NCBI GenBank assembly: GCA_043228905.1
Contig: JBHGNT010000008.1
Coordinates: forward strand, 372,001-436,000
Source of the DNA: Azolla caroliniana
Taxonomy: Eukaryota; Polypodiophyta
Length of the DNA: 64,000 nt
Direction of reading: 5' to 3'
Position 1 is the first letter of the stretch. Each line of letters begins with the position of its first letter. The position numbers and the translations under genes were made by a program. Positions 1 to 14,900 of the stretch are shown one piece after another. The notes under the pieces were generated by a model, which was not told the origin of the DNA, made no database searches, and was given only the letters and a program-made list of their open reading frames with translations.

Positions 1-640
1 ATCTGCGTTTCAAAATCTTGATTTTTTAATTCCATATCATAGCTAGTGTTGTTAGCTTCGATTGCCATATTTGAACGCAAAAATCCGATGTCACAGGAGC
101 CAGGTATGACATTTTTAATTTACTCACGCGTTGTTCTCAATTCCCTCCTCAAATTTGGTAATTTCTTCATGTCTCTCGACCTCAGTTTTAAAATCTTGAT
201 TTTTCAATTCCATATCATAGCTAACGTTGTTAGCTTCAATTCGCATGTTTGAACACTAACATCCGATGTCACACGGGCCAGGTATGAACATTTTAATTTA
301 CTCTCGGGCTCTTCTCAACTCCCTCCTCAAATTTGTTAATTTCGTCATGTCTCTCGACCTGAGTTTCAAAATCTTGATTTTCTAATTCCATATCATAGCT
401 AGTGTTGTTAGCTTCTAATCGCATGTTTGAACACAAAAATCCGATGTCACACGAGCCAGGTATGACAATTTTAATTTATTCACGCGCTTTTCTCAATTCT
501 CTCCTCAAATTTGGTAATGTCTTTTTGTCTTTGGACCTGAGTTTCAAAATCTTGAGTTTTTAATTCCATATCATAGCTAATGTTGTTAGCTTCGATTCGC
601 ATGTTTGAACACTAAAATCCGATGTCACACGGGCCAGGTA
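1..640 (+). repeat. Satellite array, 178-bp monomers, subfamily A2 (left edge)
   Basis: Direct reading shows a 178-bp period: the conserved 'tccgatg' word starts at 84, 262, 440 and 618. A2 monomers carry 'cacgagccagg' or 'cacgggccagg' followed by a 'tttactcacg' or 'tttactctcggg' segment. This block is collinear with 11,852-12,490 and with 31,131 onward, so the window opens inside a further copy of the large repeat unit. No gene: the short open frames here recur in every copy of the monomer. Confidence 0.95.
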
Positions 641-3600
641 TGAACATTTTAATTTACTCTCGGGCTCCTCTCTACTCCGTCCTCTAATTTGGGAATGTCT
701 TCATGTCTCTTGACCTGAGTTTCAAAATCTTGATTATTTAATTCGATATCATAGGTACCTTTGTTAGCTTCGATTCGCATGTTTGAACACTAAAATCCGA
801 TATCACATGGGCCAGGTATGAACATTTTCATTTACTCTCGGCCTCTTCTCTACTCCCTCCTCTTATTTGGTAATTTCTTCATGTCTCTCGACCTGAGTTT
901 CAAAACCTTGATTTTTTAATTCCATATCATAGCTAGCCTTGTTAGCTTCGATTCGTATGTTTGAACACTAAAATCCGATATCACATGGGCCAGGTATGAA
1001 CATTTTAATTTACTCTCGGCCTCTTCTCTACTCCCTCCTCTAATTTGGTAATTTCTTCATGTCTCTCGACCTGAGTTTCGAAACCTTGATTTTTTCATTC
1101 CATATCATAGCTAGCCTTGTTAGCTTCAATTCGCATGTTTGAACACTAAAATCCGATATCACATGGGCCAGGTATGAACATTTTAATTTACTCTCGGCCT
1201 CTTCTCTACTCCCTCCTCTAATTTGGTAATTTCTTCATGTCTCTCGACCTGAGTTTCAAAACCTTGATTTTTTAATTCCATATCATAGTTAGCCTTGTTA
1301 GCTTCGATTCGTATGTTTGAACACTAAAATCCAATATCACATGGGCCAGGTATGAACATTTTAAATTACTCTCGGGATCTTCTCAACTCCATCCTCAAAT
1401 TTGGTAATTTCTTCATGTGTCTCGACGTGAGTTTCAAAAGCTTGATTTTTTAATTCCATATCATAGGTAGCTTCGTTAGCTTCGATTCTCATATTTGAAC
1501 ACTAAAATCCGATATCACATGGGCCAGGTATGAACATTTTAATTTACTCTCGGCCTCTTCTCTACTCCCTCCTCTAATTTAGTAATTTCTTCATGTCTCT
1601 CGATCTGAGTTTCAAAACCTTGATTTTTTAATTCCATATCATAGCTAGCCTTGTTAGCTTCGATTCGTATGTTTGAACACTAAAATCCGATATCACATGG
1701 GCCAAGTATGAACATTTTAATTTACTCTCGGCCTCTTCTCTATTCCCTCCTCTAATTTGGTAATTTCTTCATGTCTCTCGACCTGAGTTTCAAAACCTTG
1801 ATTTTTTAATTCCATATCATAGCTAGCCTTGTTAGCTTCGATTCGTATGTTTGAACACTAAAATCCGATATCACATGGGCCAGGTATGAACATTTTAATT
1901 TACTCTCGGCCTCTTCTCTACTCCCTCCTCTAATTTGGTAATTTCTTCATGTCTCTCGACCTGAGTTTCAAAACCTTGATTTTTTCATTCAATATCATAG
2001 CTATCCTTGTTAGCTTCAATTCGCATGTTTGAACACTAAAATCCGATATCACATGGGCCAGGTATGAACATTTTAATTTACTCTCGGCCTCTTCTCTACT
2101 CCCTCCTCTAATTTGGTAATTTCTTCATGTCTCTCGACCTGAGTTTCGAAACCTTGATTTTTTCATTCCATATCATAGCTAGCCTTGTTAGCTTCAATTC
2201 GCATGTTTGAACACTAAAACCCGATATCACATGGGCCAGGTATGAACATTTTAATTTACTCTCGGCCTCTTCTCTACTCCCTCCTCTAATTTGGTAATTT
2301 CTTCATGTCTCTCGACCTGAGTTTCAAAACCTTGATTTTCTAATTCCATATCATAGCTAGTGTTGTTAGCTTCTAATCGCATGTTTGAACACAAAAATCC
2401 GATGTCACACGAGCCAGGTATGACAATTTTAATTTATTCACGCGCTTTTCTCAATTCTCTCCTCAAATTTGGTAATGTCTTTTTGTCTTTGGACCTGAGT
2501 TTCAAAATCTTGAGTTTTTAATTCCATATCATAGCTAACGTTGTTAGCTTCGATTCGCATGTTTGAACACTAAAATCCGATGTCACACGGGCCAGGTATG
2601 AACATTTTAATTTACTCTCGGGCTCCTCTCTACTCCGTCCTCTAATTTGGGAATGTCTTCATGTCTCTTGACCTGAGTTTCATAATCTTGATTATTTAAT
2701 TCGATATCATAGGTACCTTTGTTAGCTTCGATTCGCATGTTTGAACACTAAAATCCGATATCACATGGGCCAGGTATGAACATTTTAATTTACTCTCGGC
2801 CTCTTCTCTACTCCCTCCTCTAATTTGGTAATTTCTTCATGTCTCTCGACCTGAGTTTCAAAACCTTGATTTTTTAATTCCATATCATAGCTAGCCTTGT
2901 TAGCTTCGATTCGTATGTTTGAACACTAAAATCCGATATCACATGGGCCAGGTATGAACATTTTAATTTACTCTCGGCCTCTTCTCTACTCCCTCCTCTA
3001 ATTTGGTAATTTCTTCATGTCTCTCGACCTGAGTTTCAAAACCTTGATTTTTTAATTCCATATCATAGTTAGCCTTGTTAGCTTCGATTCGTATGTTTGA
3101 ACACTAAAATCCAATATCACATGGGCCAGGTATGAACATTTTAAATTACTCTCGGGATCTTCTCAACTCCATCCTCAAATTTGGTAATTTCTTCATGTGT
3201 CTCGACGTGAGTTTCAAAAGCTTGATTTTTTAATTCCATATCATAGGTAGCTTCGTTAGCTTCGATTCTCATATTTGAACACTAAAATCCGATATCACAT
3301 GGGCCAGGTATGAACATTTTAATTTACTCTCGGCCTCTTCTCTACTCCCTCCTCTAATTTAGTAATTTCTTCATGTCTCTCGATCTGAGTTTCAAAACCT
3401 TGATTTTTTAATTCCATATCATAGCTAGCCTTGTTAGCTTCGATTCGTATGTTTGAACACTAAAATCCGATATCACATGGGCCAGGTATGAACATTTTAA
3501 TTTACTCTCGGCCTCTTCTCTACTCCCTCCTCTAATTTGGTAATTTCTTCATGTCTCTCGACCTGAGTTTCAAAACCTTGATTTTTTAATTCCATATCAT

Positions 3601-3950
3601 AGCTAGCCTTGTTAGCTTCGATTCGTATGTTTGAACACTAAAATCCGATATCACATGGGCCAGGTATGAACATTTTAAATTACTCTCGGCCTCTTCTCTA
3701 CTCCCTCCTCTAATTTGGTAATTTCTTCATGTCTCTCGACCTGAGTTTCAAAACCTTGATTTTTTCATTCCATATCATAGCTATCCTTGTTAGCTTCAAT
3801 TCGCATGTTTGAACACTAAAATCCGATATCACATGGGCCAGGTATGAACATTTTAATTTACTCTCGGCCTCTTCTCTACTCCCTCCTCTAATTTGGTAAT
3901 TTCTTCATGTCTCTCGACCTGAGTTTCAAAACCTTGATTTTTTAATTCCA
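377..3950 (+). repeat. Higher-order repeat of about 1.96 kb (11 monomers), two partial copies
   Basis: 377-732 reappears at 2,335-2,690 with an offset of 1,958 bases, exactly 11 x 178. Both places start with the same unusual A2 pair (the 'tctaatcgcatg' variant and the 'gtctttttgtctttgg' variant) and then switch to A1. Downstream the offset becomes about 1,779 because the second copy lacks the monomer near 1,080-1,260. The boundaries are approximate. Confidence 0.8.
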
Positions 3951-6900
3951 TATCATAGCTAGCCTTGTTAGCTTCAATTTGCATGTTTGAACACTAAAAT
4001 CCGATATCACATGGGCCAGGTATGAACATTTTAATTTACTCTCGGGCTCTTCTCAAATCCCTCCTCAAATTGGGTAATGTCTTCATGTCTCTCGACGTGA
4101 GTTTCGAAAGCTTGATTTTTTAATTCCATATTATAGGTAGCTTTGTTAGCTTCGATTCGCATATTTGAACACTAAACTCCGATATCACATGGGCCAGGTA
4201 TGAACATTTTAATTTACTCTCGGGCTCCTCTCTACTCCGTCCTCTAATTTGGGAATATCTTCATGTCTCTTGACCTGAGTTTCAAAATCTTGATTATTTA
4301 ATTCGATATCATAGGTACCTTTGTTAGCTTCGATTCGCATGTTTGAACACTAAAATCCGATATCACATGGGCCAGGTATGAACATTTTAATTTACTCTCG
4401 GCCTCTTCTCTACTCCCTCCTCGAATTTGGTAATTTCTTCATGTCTCTCGACCTGAGTTTCGAAACCTTGATTTTTCAATTCCATATCATAGCTAGCCTT
4501 GTTAGCTTCGATTCGTATGTTTGAACACTAAAATCCGATATCACATGGGCCAGGTATGAACATTTTAATTTACTCTCGACCTCTTCTCTACTCCCTCCTC
4601 TAATTTGGTAATTTCTTCATGTCTCTCGACCTGAGTTTCAAAACCTTCATTTTTTAATTCCATATCATAGTTAGCCTTGTTAGCTTCGATTCGTATGTTT
4701 GAACACTAAAATCCAATATCACATGGGCCAGGTATGAACATTTTAATTTACTCTCGGGATCTTCTCAACTCCATCCTCAAATTTGGTAATTTCTTCATGT
4801 GTCTCGACGTGAGTTTCAAAAGCTTGATTTTTTAATTCCATATCATAGGTAGCTTTGTTAGCTTCGATTCTCATATTTGAACACTAAAATCCAATATCAC
4901 ATGGGCCAGGTATGAACATTTTAATTTACTCTCGGGCTCCTCTCTACTCCCTCCTCTAATTTGGGAATGTCTTCATGTCTCTCGACCTGAGTTTCAAAAT
5001 CTTGATTTTCGAATTCCATAACATAGCTCGCATTGTTAGCTTTGATTCGCATATTTGAACACTAAAATCTGATATCACATGGGCCAGGTATGAACATTTT
5101 AATTTACTCTCGGCCTCTTCTCTACTCCCTCCTCTAATTTAGTAATTTCTTCATGTCTCTCGACCTGAGTTTCAAAATCTTGATTTTTGAATTCCATAAC
5201 ATAGCTCGTATTGTTAGCTTCGATTCGCATATTTAAACACTAAAATCCGATATCAGATGGGCCAGGTATGAACATTTTAATTTAATCTCGGGCTCCTCTC
5301 TACTCCCTCCTCTAATTTGGGAATGTCTTCATGTCTCTTGACCTGAGTTTCATAATCTTGATTATTTAATTGGATATCATAGGTACCTTTGTTAGCTTCG
5401 ATTCGCATGTTTGAACACTAAAATCCGATATCACATGGGCCAGGTATGAACATTTTAATTTACTCTCGGCCTCTTCTCTACTCCCTCCTCTAATTTGGTA
5501 ATTTCTTCATGTCTCTCGACCTGAGTTTCAAAACCTTGATTTTTTAATTCCATATCATAGCTAGCCTTTTAGCTTCGATTCGTATGTTTGAACACTAAAA
5601 TCCGATATCACATGGGCCAGGTATGAACATTTTAATTTACTCTCGGCCTCTTCTCTACTCCCTCCTCTAATTTGGTAATTTCTTCATGTCTCTCGACCTG
5701 AGTTTCAAAACCTTGATTTTTTAATTCCATATCATAGTTAGCCTTGTTAGCTTCGATTCGTATGTTTGAACACTAAAATCCAATATCACATGGGCCAGGT
5801 ATGAACATTTTAAATTACTCTCGGGATCTTCTCAACTCCATCCTCAAATTTGGTAATTTCTTCATGTGTCTCGACGTGAGTTTCAAAAGCTTGATTTTTT
5901 AATTCCATATCATAGGTAGCTTCGTTAGCTTCGATTCTCATATTTGAACACTAAAATCCGATATCACATGGGCCAGGTATGAACATTTTAATTTACTCTC
6001 GGCCTCTTCTCTACTCCCTCCTCTAATTTAGTAATTTCTTCATGTCTCTCGATCTGAGTTTCAAAACCTTGATTTTTTAATTCCATATCATAGCTAGCCT
6101 TGTTAGCTTCGATTCGTATGTTTGAACACTAAAATCCGATATCACATGGGCCAGGTATGAACATTTTAATTTACTCTCGGCCTCTTCTCTACTCCCTCCT
6201 CTAATTTGGTAATTTCTTCATGTCTCTCGACCTGAGTTTCAAAACCTTGATTTTTTAATTCCATATCATAGCTAGCCTTGTTAGCTTCGATTCGTATGTT
6301 TGAACACTAAAATCCGATATCACATGGGCCAGGTATGAACATTTTAAATTACTCTCGGCCTCTTCTCTACTCCCTCCTCTAATTTGGTAATTTCTTCATG
6401 TCTCTCGACCTGAGTTTCAAAACCTTGATTTTTTCATTCCATATCATAGCTATCCTTGTTAGCTTCAATTCGCATGTTTGAACACTAAAATCCGATATCA
6501 CATGGGCCAGGTATGAACATTTTAATTTACTCTCGGCCTCTTCTCTACTCCCTCCTCTAATTTGGTAATTTCTTCATGTCTCTCGACCTGAGTTTCAAAA
6601 CCTTGATTTTTTAATTCCATATCATAGCTAGCCTTGTTAGCTTCAATTTGCATGTTTGAACACTAAAATCCGATATCACATGGGCCAGGTATGAACATTT
6701 TAATTTACTCTCGGGCTCTTCTCAAATCCCTCCTCAAATTGGGTAATGTCTTCATGTCTCTCGACGTGAGTTTCGAAAGCTTGATTTTTTAATTCCATAT
6801 TATAGGTAGCTTTGTTAGCTTCGATTCGCATATTTGAACACTAAACTCCGATATCACATGGGCCAGGTATGAACATTTTAATTTACTCTCGGGCTCCTCT

Positions 6901-7962
6901 CTACTCCGTCCTCTAATTTGGGAATATCTTCATGTCTCTTGACCTGAGTTTCAAAATCTTGATTATTTAATTCGATATCATAGGTACCTTTGTTAGCTTC
7001 GATTCGCATGTTTGAACACTAAAATCCGATATCACATGGGCCAGGTATGAACATTTTAATTTACTCTCGGCCTCTTCTCTACTCCCTCCTCGAATTTGGT
7101 AATTTCTTCATGTCTCTCGACCTGAGTTTCGAAACCTTGATTTTTCAATTCCATATCATAGCTAGCCTTGTTAGCTTCGATTCGTATGTTTGAACACTAA
7201 AATCCGATATCACATGGGCCAGGTATGAACATTTTAATTTACTCTCGACCTCTTCTCTACTCCCTCCTCTAATTTGGTAATTTCTTCATGTCTCTCGACC
7301 TGAGTTTCAAAACCTTCATTTTTTAATTCCATATCATAGTTAGCCTTGTTAGCTTCGATTCGTATGTTTGAACACTAAAATCCAATATCACATGGGCCAG
7401 GTATGAACATTTTAATTTACTCTCGGGATCTTCTCAACTCCATCCTCAAATTTGGTAATTTCTTCATGTGTCTCGACGTGAGTTTCAAAAGCTTGATTTT
7501 TTAATTCCATATCATAGGTAGCTTTGTTAGCTTCGATTCTCATATTTGAACACTAAAATCCGATATCACATGGGCCAGGTATGAACATTTTAATTTACTC
7601 TCGGGCTCCTCTCTACTCCCTCCTCTAATTTGGGAATGTCTTCATGTCTCTCGACCTGAGTTTCAAAATCTTGATTTTCGAATTCCATAACATAGCTCGC
7701 ATTGTTAGCTTTGATTCGCATATTTGAACACTAAAATCTGATATCACATGGGCCAGGTATGAACATTTTAATTTACTCTCGGCCTCTTCTCTACTCCCTC
7801 CTCTAATTTAGTAATTTCTTCATGTCTCTCGACCTGAGTTTCAAAATCTTGATTTTTGAATTCCATAACATAGCTCGTATTGTTAGCTTCGATTCGCATA
7901 TTTAAACACTAAAATCCGATATCAGATGGGCCAGGTATGAACATTTTAATTTAATCTCGGGC
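2623..7962 (+). repeat. Tandem duplication of a 2.67-kb, 15-monomer higher-order unit
   Basis: 2,623-5,292 is followed directly by a near-identical 5,293-7,962 at offset 2,670 (15 x 178), falling to 2,669 after a 1-base deletion near 5,566. Diagnostic variants recur in the same order: 'cataatcttg' (2,681 and 5,351), 'gcttcaattt' (3,971 and 6,640), 'ctaaactccg' and 'tatcagatggg' (about 5,250 and 7,919). Divergence resumes on both outer flanks, so this is two copies and not a longer ladder. Confidence 0.88.
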
Positions 7963-8604
7963 TCCTCTCTACTCCCTCCTCTAATTTGGGAATGTCTTCA
8001 TATCTCTCGACCTGAGTTTCAAAATCTTGATTTTTTAATTCCATGTCATAGGTAGCTTTGTTAGCTTCAATTCGCATATTTGAACACTAAAATCCGATAT
8101 CACATGGGCCAGGTATGAACATTTTAATTTACTCTCGGCCTCTTCTCTACTCCCTCCTCTAATTTAGTAATTTCTTCATGTCTCTCGACCTGAGTTTCAA
8201 AACCTTGATTTTTTAATTCCATATCATAGCTAGCCTTGTTAGCTTCGATTCGTATATTTGAACACTAAAATCCGATATCACATGGGCCAGGTATGAACAT
8301 TTTAATTTACTCTCGGGCTCTTCTCAACTCCCTCCTCAAATCTGGTAATTTCTTCATGTCTCTCGACGTGAGTTTCAAAAGCTTGATTTTTTAATTCTAT
8401 ATCATAGGTAGCTTTGTTAGCTTCGATTTGCATATTTGAACACTAAAATCCGATATCACATGGGCCAGGTATGAACATTTTAATTTACTCTCGGGCGCCT
8501 CTCTACTCCCTCCTCTAATTTGGGAATGTCTTCATGTCTCTCGACCTGAGTTTCAAAATCTTGATTTTTTAATTCCATCTCATAGGTACCTTTGTTAGCT
8601 TCAA

Positions 8605-8642
8605 TCTTGATTTTTTAATTCCATCTTGATTTTTTAATTCCA
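8605..8642 (+). repeat. 19-bp micro-duplication inside an A1 monomer
   Basis: The word 'tcttgattttttaattcca' occurs twice head to tail, replacing the usual dyad segment of the monomer. The same rearranged monomer lies at 24,198-24,235 and 27,899-27,936. This makes it a good marker for tracing which kilobase-scale segments were copied after it arose. Confidence 0.9.
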
Positions 8643-8959
8643 TCTCATTTTTGAACACTAAAATCAGATATCACATGGGCCAGGTATGAACATTTTAATT
8701 TACTCTCGGCCTCTTCTCAACTCCCTCCTCAAATTTGGTAATTTCTTCATGTCTCTCGACGTGAGTTTTAAAATCCTGATTTTTTAATTCCATATCATAG
8801 GTAGGTTGGTTAGCTTTAATTCTCATGGCTGAACAATAAAATCCGATATCACATGGGCCAGGTATGAACATTTTAATTTACTCTCGGCCTCTTCTCTACT
8901 CCCTCCTCTAATTTTGTAATTTCTTTATGTCTCTCAACCTGAGTTTCATAACCTTGATT

Positions 8960-11900
8960 TCTTAAGTCCATATCATCGCTAGTGTTGTTAGTTTCGATTC
9001 GCATGTTTGAACACTAAAATCCGATCTCACACGAGCCAGGTATGCACTGTGTAATTTACCCACGCGCTCTTCTCAACTCCCTCATCAAATTTGGTAATTC
9101 CTTCATGTGTCTCGACCTGAGTTTCAAAATCTTGATTTTTTAATTCCATATCATATCTAGTGTTGTTATCTTCGATTCCCATGTTTGAAAACTAACATCC
9201 GATGTCACACGAGCCAGGTATGACAATTTTAATTTACTCACGCGCTTTTCTCAATTCCCTCCTCAAATTTGGTAATTTCTTCATGTCTCTCGACCTGAGT
9301 TATTAGCTTCGATTCGCATATTGGAACCCTAACATCCGATATCACACGAGCCAGGTATGAACATTTTAATTAACTCACGGGCTCTTCTCAACTCTCTCAA
9401 ATTTGCTAATTTCGTCATGTCTCTCGAACTGAGTTTCAAAATCTTGATTTTTCAATTCCATATCATAGCTAACGTTGTTAGCTTCAATTCACAGGTTTGA
9501 ACACTAAAATCCGATGTCAAGCGGGCCAGGTATGAACATTTTAATTTACTCTCGGCTCTTCTGAACTCCCTGATCAAATTTGGTAATTTCTTCATGTCTC
9601 TCGACCTGAGTTTTGAAATCTTGATTTCTTAATTCCATATCATAGGTAGCGTTTTTAGCTTCGATTCCCATGTTTGAACACTAACATCCGATGTCACACA
9701 CGCCAGGTATGACGATTATAATTTACTCACGCGCTCTTCTCAATTCCCTCCTCAAATCTAGTAATTTCTTCATGTCTCTCGAGCTGAGTTTTAAAATCTT
9801 GATTTTTTAATTCCATATAATAGCTAACGTTGTTAGCTTCGATTCGCATATTTGAACACTAAAATCCGATGTCACACGAGCTAGGTATGACAATTTTAAT
9901 TTACTCACAGGCACTTCTCAATTCCCTCCTCAAATTTGGTAATTTCTTCATGTCTCTCGACCTAAGTTTTAAAATCTTGATTTTCTTATTCCATATCATA
10001 GCTAACGTTGTTAGCTTTGATTCGCATGTTTGAACACTAACATCCGATGTCACACGGGCCAGGTATGAACATTTTAATTTACTCTCGGGCTCTTCTCAAC
10101 TCCCTTATCAAAGTTGGTAATTTCTTCATGTCTCTGGACCTGAGTTTCAAAATCTTGATTTTTTAATTCCATATCATAGCTAGTCTTGTTAGCTTCGATT
10201 CGCATGTTTGAACACAAAAATCCGATGTCACACGGGCTAGGTATGAACATTTTAATTTACTCTGAGGCTCTTCTCAACTCCCTTCTCAAATTTGCTAATT
10301 TCGTCATGTCTCTCGACCTGAGTTTCAAAATCTTGATTTTCTAAATCCATATCATAGCTAACGTTGTTAGCTTTGATTCGCATGTTTGAAGACAAAAATC
10401 CGATGTCACACGAGCCAGGTATGACAATTTTAATTTATTCACGCGCTCTTCTCAATTCCCTCCTCAAATTTGGTAATTTCATCATGTCTCTCGACCTGAG
10501 TTTTAAAATCCTTATTTTTTTATTCCATATCATAGCTAACGTTGTTAGCTTCGATTCGCGTTTTGGACACTAACATCCGATATCACACGAGCCAGGTATG
10601 ACAATTTTAATTTACTCACGCGCGCTTCTCAATTCGCTCCTCAAATATGGTAATTTCGTCATGTCTCTCGACCTGAGTTTCAAAATCTTGATTTTCTAAT
10701 TCTATATCATAGCTAGTGTTGTTAGCTTCTATTCGCATGTTTGAACACAAAAATCCGATGTCACACAAGCCAGGTATGACAATTTTAATTTATTCACGCG
10801 CTTTTCTCAATTCTCTCCTCAAATTTGGTAATTTCTTCATGCCTTTGGACTTGAGTTTCAAAATCTTGAGTTTTTAATTCCATATCATAGCTAACGTTGT
10901 TAGCTTCAATTCGCATGTTTGAACACTAAAATCCGATGTCACACGGGCCACGTATGAACATTTTAATTTACTCTCGGCCTCTTCTCAACTCCCTCATCAA
11001 ATTTGCTAATTTCGTCATGTCTCTCGACCTGAGATTCAAAATCTTCAATTTTTGAACACTAACATCCGATGTCACACACGCCAGGTATGACAATTATAAT
11101 TTACTCACGCGCTCCTCTCAATCCCCTCCTCAAATCTAGTAATTTCTTCATGTCTCTCGACCTGAGTTTTAAAATCTTGATTTTTTAATTCCATATCATA
11201 GCTAACGTTGTTAGCTTCGATTCGAATATTTGAACACTAAAATCCGATGTCACACGAGCCAGGTATGACAATTTTAATTTACTCACGCGCTCTTCTCAAT
11301 TCCCTCCTCAAATTTGGTAATTTATTCATGTCTCTCGACCTGAGTGTTAAAATCTTGATTTTTTTATTCCATATCATAGGTAACGTTGTTAGCTTTGATT
11401 CGCATGTTTGAACACTAACATCCGATGTCACACGGGCCAAGTATGAACATTTTAATTTACTCTCGGGCTCTTCTCAACTCCCTTATCAAATTTGGTAATT
11501 TCTTCATGTCTCTCGACCTGAGTTTCAAAATCTTGATTTTTCAATTCCATGTCATAGGTACCGTTGTTAGCTTCGATTCGCATGTTTGAACACAAAAATC
11601 CGATGTTACACGAACCAGGTATCACAATTTTAATTTACTCACGCACTCTTCTCAATTCCCTCCTCAAATTTGGTAATTTCATCATGTCTCTCGACCTGAG
11701 TTTTAAAATCGTGATTTCTTAATTCCATATCATCGCTAGTGTTGTTCGTTTTGATTCGCATGTTTGAACAATAAAATCCGATATCACACGAGCCAGGTAT
11801 GAACATTTTAATTAACTCACGGGCTCTTCTCAACTTCCTCCACAAATTCTCAATCTGCGTTTCAAAATCTTGATTTTTTAATTCCATATCATAGCTAGTG

Positions 11901-14900
11901 TTGTTAGCTTCGATTGCCATATTTGAACGCAAAAATCCGATGTCACAGGAGCCAGGTATGACATTTTTAATTTACTCACGCGTTGTTCTCAATTCCCTCC
12001 TCAAATTTGGTAATTTCTTCATGTCTCTCGACCTAAGTTTTAAAATCTTGATTTTCTTATTCCATATCATAGCTAACGTTGTTAGCTTTGATTCGCATGT
12101 TTGAACACTAACATCCGATGTCACACGGGCCAGGTATGAACATTTTAATTTACTCTCGGGCTCTTCTCAACTCCCTCCTCAAATTTGTTAATTTCGTCAT
12201 GTCTCTCGACCTGAGTTTCAAAATCTTGATTTTCTAATTCCATATCATAGCTAGTGTTGTTAGCTTCTAATCGCATGTTTGAACACAAAAATCCGATGTC
12301 ACACGAGCCAGGTATGACAATTTTAATTTATTCACGCGCTTTTCTCAATTCTCTCATCAAATTTGGTAATGTCTTTTTGTCTTTGGACCTGAGTTTCAAA
12401 ATCTTGAGTTTTAAATTCCATATCATAGCTAACGTTGTTAGCTTCGATTCGCATGTTTGAACACTAAAATCCGATGTCACACGGGCCACGTATGAACATT
12501 TTAATTTACTCTCGGGCTCTTCTCAACTCCCTCATCAAATTTGCTAATTTCGTCATGTCTCTCGACCTGAGATTCAAAATCATCAATTTTTAATTACATA
12601 TCATAGCTAACATTGTTAGCTTCGATTCGCATGTTTGAACACTAAAATCCGATGTCACACGGGCCAGGTATGAACATTTTAGTTAACTCACGGGCTCTTC
12701 TCAACTCCCTCCTCAAATTTGGTAATTTCTTCATGTCTGTTGACCTGAGTTCTAAAATCTTGATTTTTCTAATTCCAGATCATAGCTAACGTTCTTAGCT
12801 TTGATTTACATGTTTGAACACTAAAATCCGATGTCACACGGGCTAGGTATGAACATTTTAATTTACTCTCGGGCTCTTCTCAACTCCCTTCTCAAATTTG
12901 CTAATTTCGTCATGTCTCTCGACCTGAGTTTCAAAATCTTGATTTTTTAATTCCATATCATAGCTAAGGTTGTTAGCTTCGATGCGCATGTTTGAACACT
13001 AAAATCCGATGTCACACGGGCTAGGTATGAACATTTTAATTTACTCTCGGGCTCTTACCAACTCCCTTCTCAAATTTACTAATTTCGTCATGTCTCTCGA
13101 CCTGAGTTTCAAAATCTTCATTTTGTAATTCCATATCATAGCTAGTGTTGTTAGCTTCTATTCGCATGTTTGAACACAAAAATCCGATGTCACACGAGCC
13201 AGGTATGACAATTTTAATTTATTCACGCGCTCTTCTCAATTCCCTCCTCAAATTTGGTAATTTCATCATGTCTCTCGACCTGAGTTTTAAAATCCTTATT
13301 TTTTTATTCCATATCATAGCTAACGTTGTTAGCTTCGATTCGCTTTTTGGACACTAACATCCGATATGACACGAGCCAGGTATGACAATTTTAATTTACT
13401 CACGCGCTCTTCTCAATTCGCTCCTCAAATTTGGTAATTACAATTTTAATTTACTCACGACCTCTTCTCAAGTCTCTGCTCAAATTTGGTAATTTCTTCA
13501 TGTCTGTCGACCTGAGTTACAAAATCTTGATTTTTGAATTCAATATCGTAGGTAGCGTTGTTAGCTTCGATTCGCATGTTTGAACACTAAAATCCGATAT
13601 CACACGAGCCAGGTATGAACATTTTAATTAACTCACGGGCTTTTCTCAACTCCCTCATCAAACTTGGTAATTTCGTCATGTCTCTCGACCTGAGTTTCAA
13701 AATCTTGATTTTTCTAATTCTAGATCATAGCTAACATTGTTAGCTTTGATTTGCATGTTTGAACACTAAAATCCGATGTCACACGGGCCAAGTATGAACA
13801 TTTTAATTTACTCTCGGGCTCATCTCAACTCCCTCATCAAATTTGGTAATTTCTTCATGTCTCTCGACCTGAGTTGCAAAATCTTGATTTTTTAATTCCA
13901 GATCATAGGTAGCGTTGTTAGCTTCGATTCGCATGTTTGAACACTAACATCCGATATCACACGAGCCAGGTATGTACATTTTAATTAACTCACGGGCTCT
14001 TCTCAACTCCCTCCTCAAATTTGCTAATTTCGTCATGTCTCTTGACCTGAGTTTCAAAATCTTGATTTTTTAATTCCATATCATAGCTAGTGTTGTTAGC
14101 TTCTATTCGCATGTTTGAACACTAAAATCCGATGTCACACGAGCCATGTATGACAATTTTAATTTACTCACGGGCTCTTCAGAATTCCCTCCTAGAATTT
14201 GCTTATTTCGTCATGTCTCTCTACCTGAGTTTTAAAAGCTTGATTTTTTAATTCCATATCATAGCTAACGTTTTTAGCTTCGATTCGCATGTTTAAACAC
14301 TAAAATCCGATGTCACACGGGCCAGGTATGAACATATTAATTTACTCTCGGGCTATTCTCAACTCCCTCCTCAAATTTGGTAATTTCTTCATGTCTCTCG
14401 ACCTGAGTTTCAAAATCTTGATTGTTTAATTCCATATCATCGCTAGTGTTGTTAGTTTGATCCACATGTTTGAACACAAAAATCCGATATCACACGACCA
14501 GGTATGAACATTTTAATTTACTCACGCGCTCTTCTGAACTCCCTCCTTAAATTTGGTATTTTCTTCATGTCTCTCGACCTGAGTTTTAAAATCTTGATTT
14601 TTTAATTCAATATCATAGGTAGCGTTGTTAGCTTTGATTCGCATGTTTGAACACTAAAATCCGATATCACATGAGCCAGGTATGAACATTTTAATTAACT
14701 CACGGGCTCTTCTCAACTCCCTCCTTAAATTTGGTAATTTCTTCATGTCTGTTGACCTGAGTTTTAAAATCTTGATTTTTTAATTCAACATCATAGGTAG
14801 CGTTGTTAGCTTCGATTCACATATTTGAAGACAAAAATACGGGATCATACGAGCTAGGTATGACAATTTAAATTTACTCACGAGTTCTTCTTAACTCCCT

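Larger units (their letters stand above)
641..8959 (+). repeat. Satellite array, 178-bp monomers, subfamily A1
   Basis: Monomers share the A2 backbone but carry 'cacatgggccagg', 'ctctcggcctcttc', 'tctactccctcctc' and mostly 'gctagccttgttagc'. All are in the same orientation as the rest of the window. A short A2-like stretch at about 2,335-2,600 interrupts the block and marks the start of a second higher-order copy. The monomer length is 1 modulo 3, so no frame stays open for more than about one monomer. Nothing else is seen in this block. Confidence 0.93.

Noticed and set aside
46-252. Recurring plus-strand frames of about 68 codons in A2 monomers
   Set aside because: The same frame recurs with each monomer copy, has no recognisable domain and crosses the repeat unit. 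It is a by-product of satellite sequence and not a gene.
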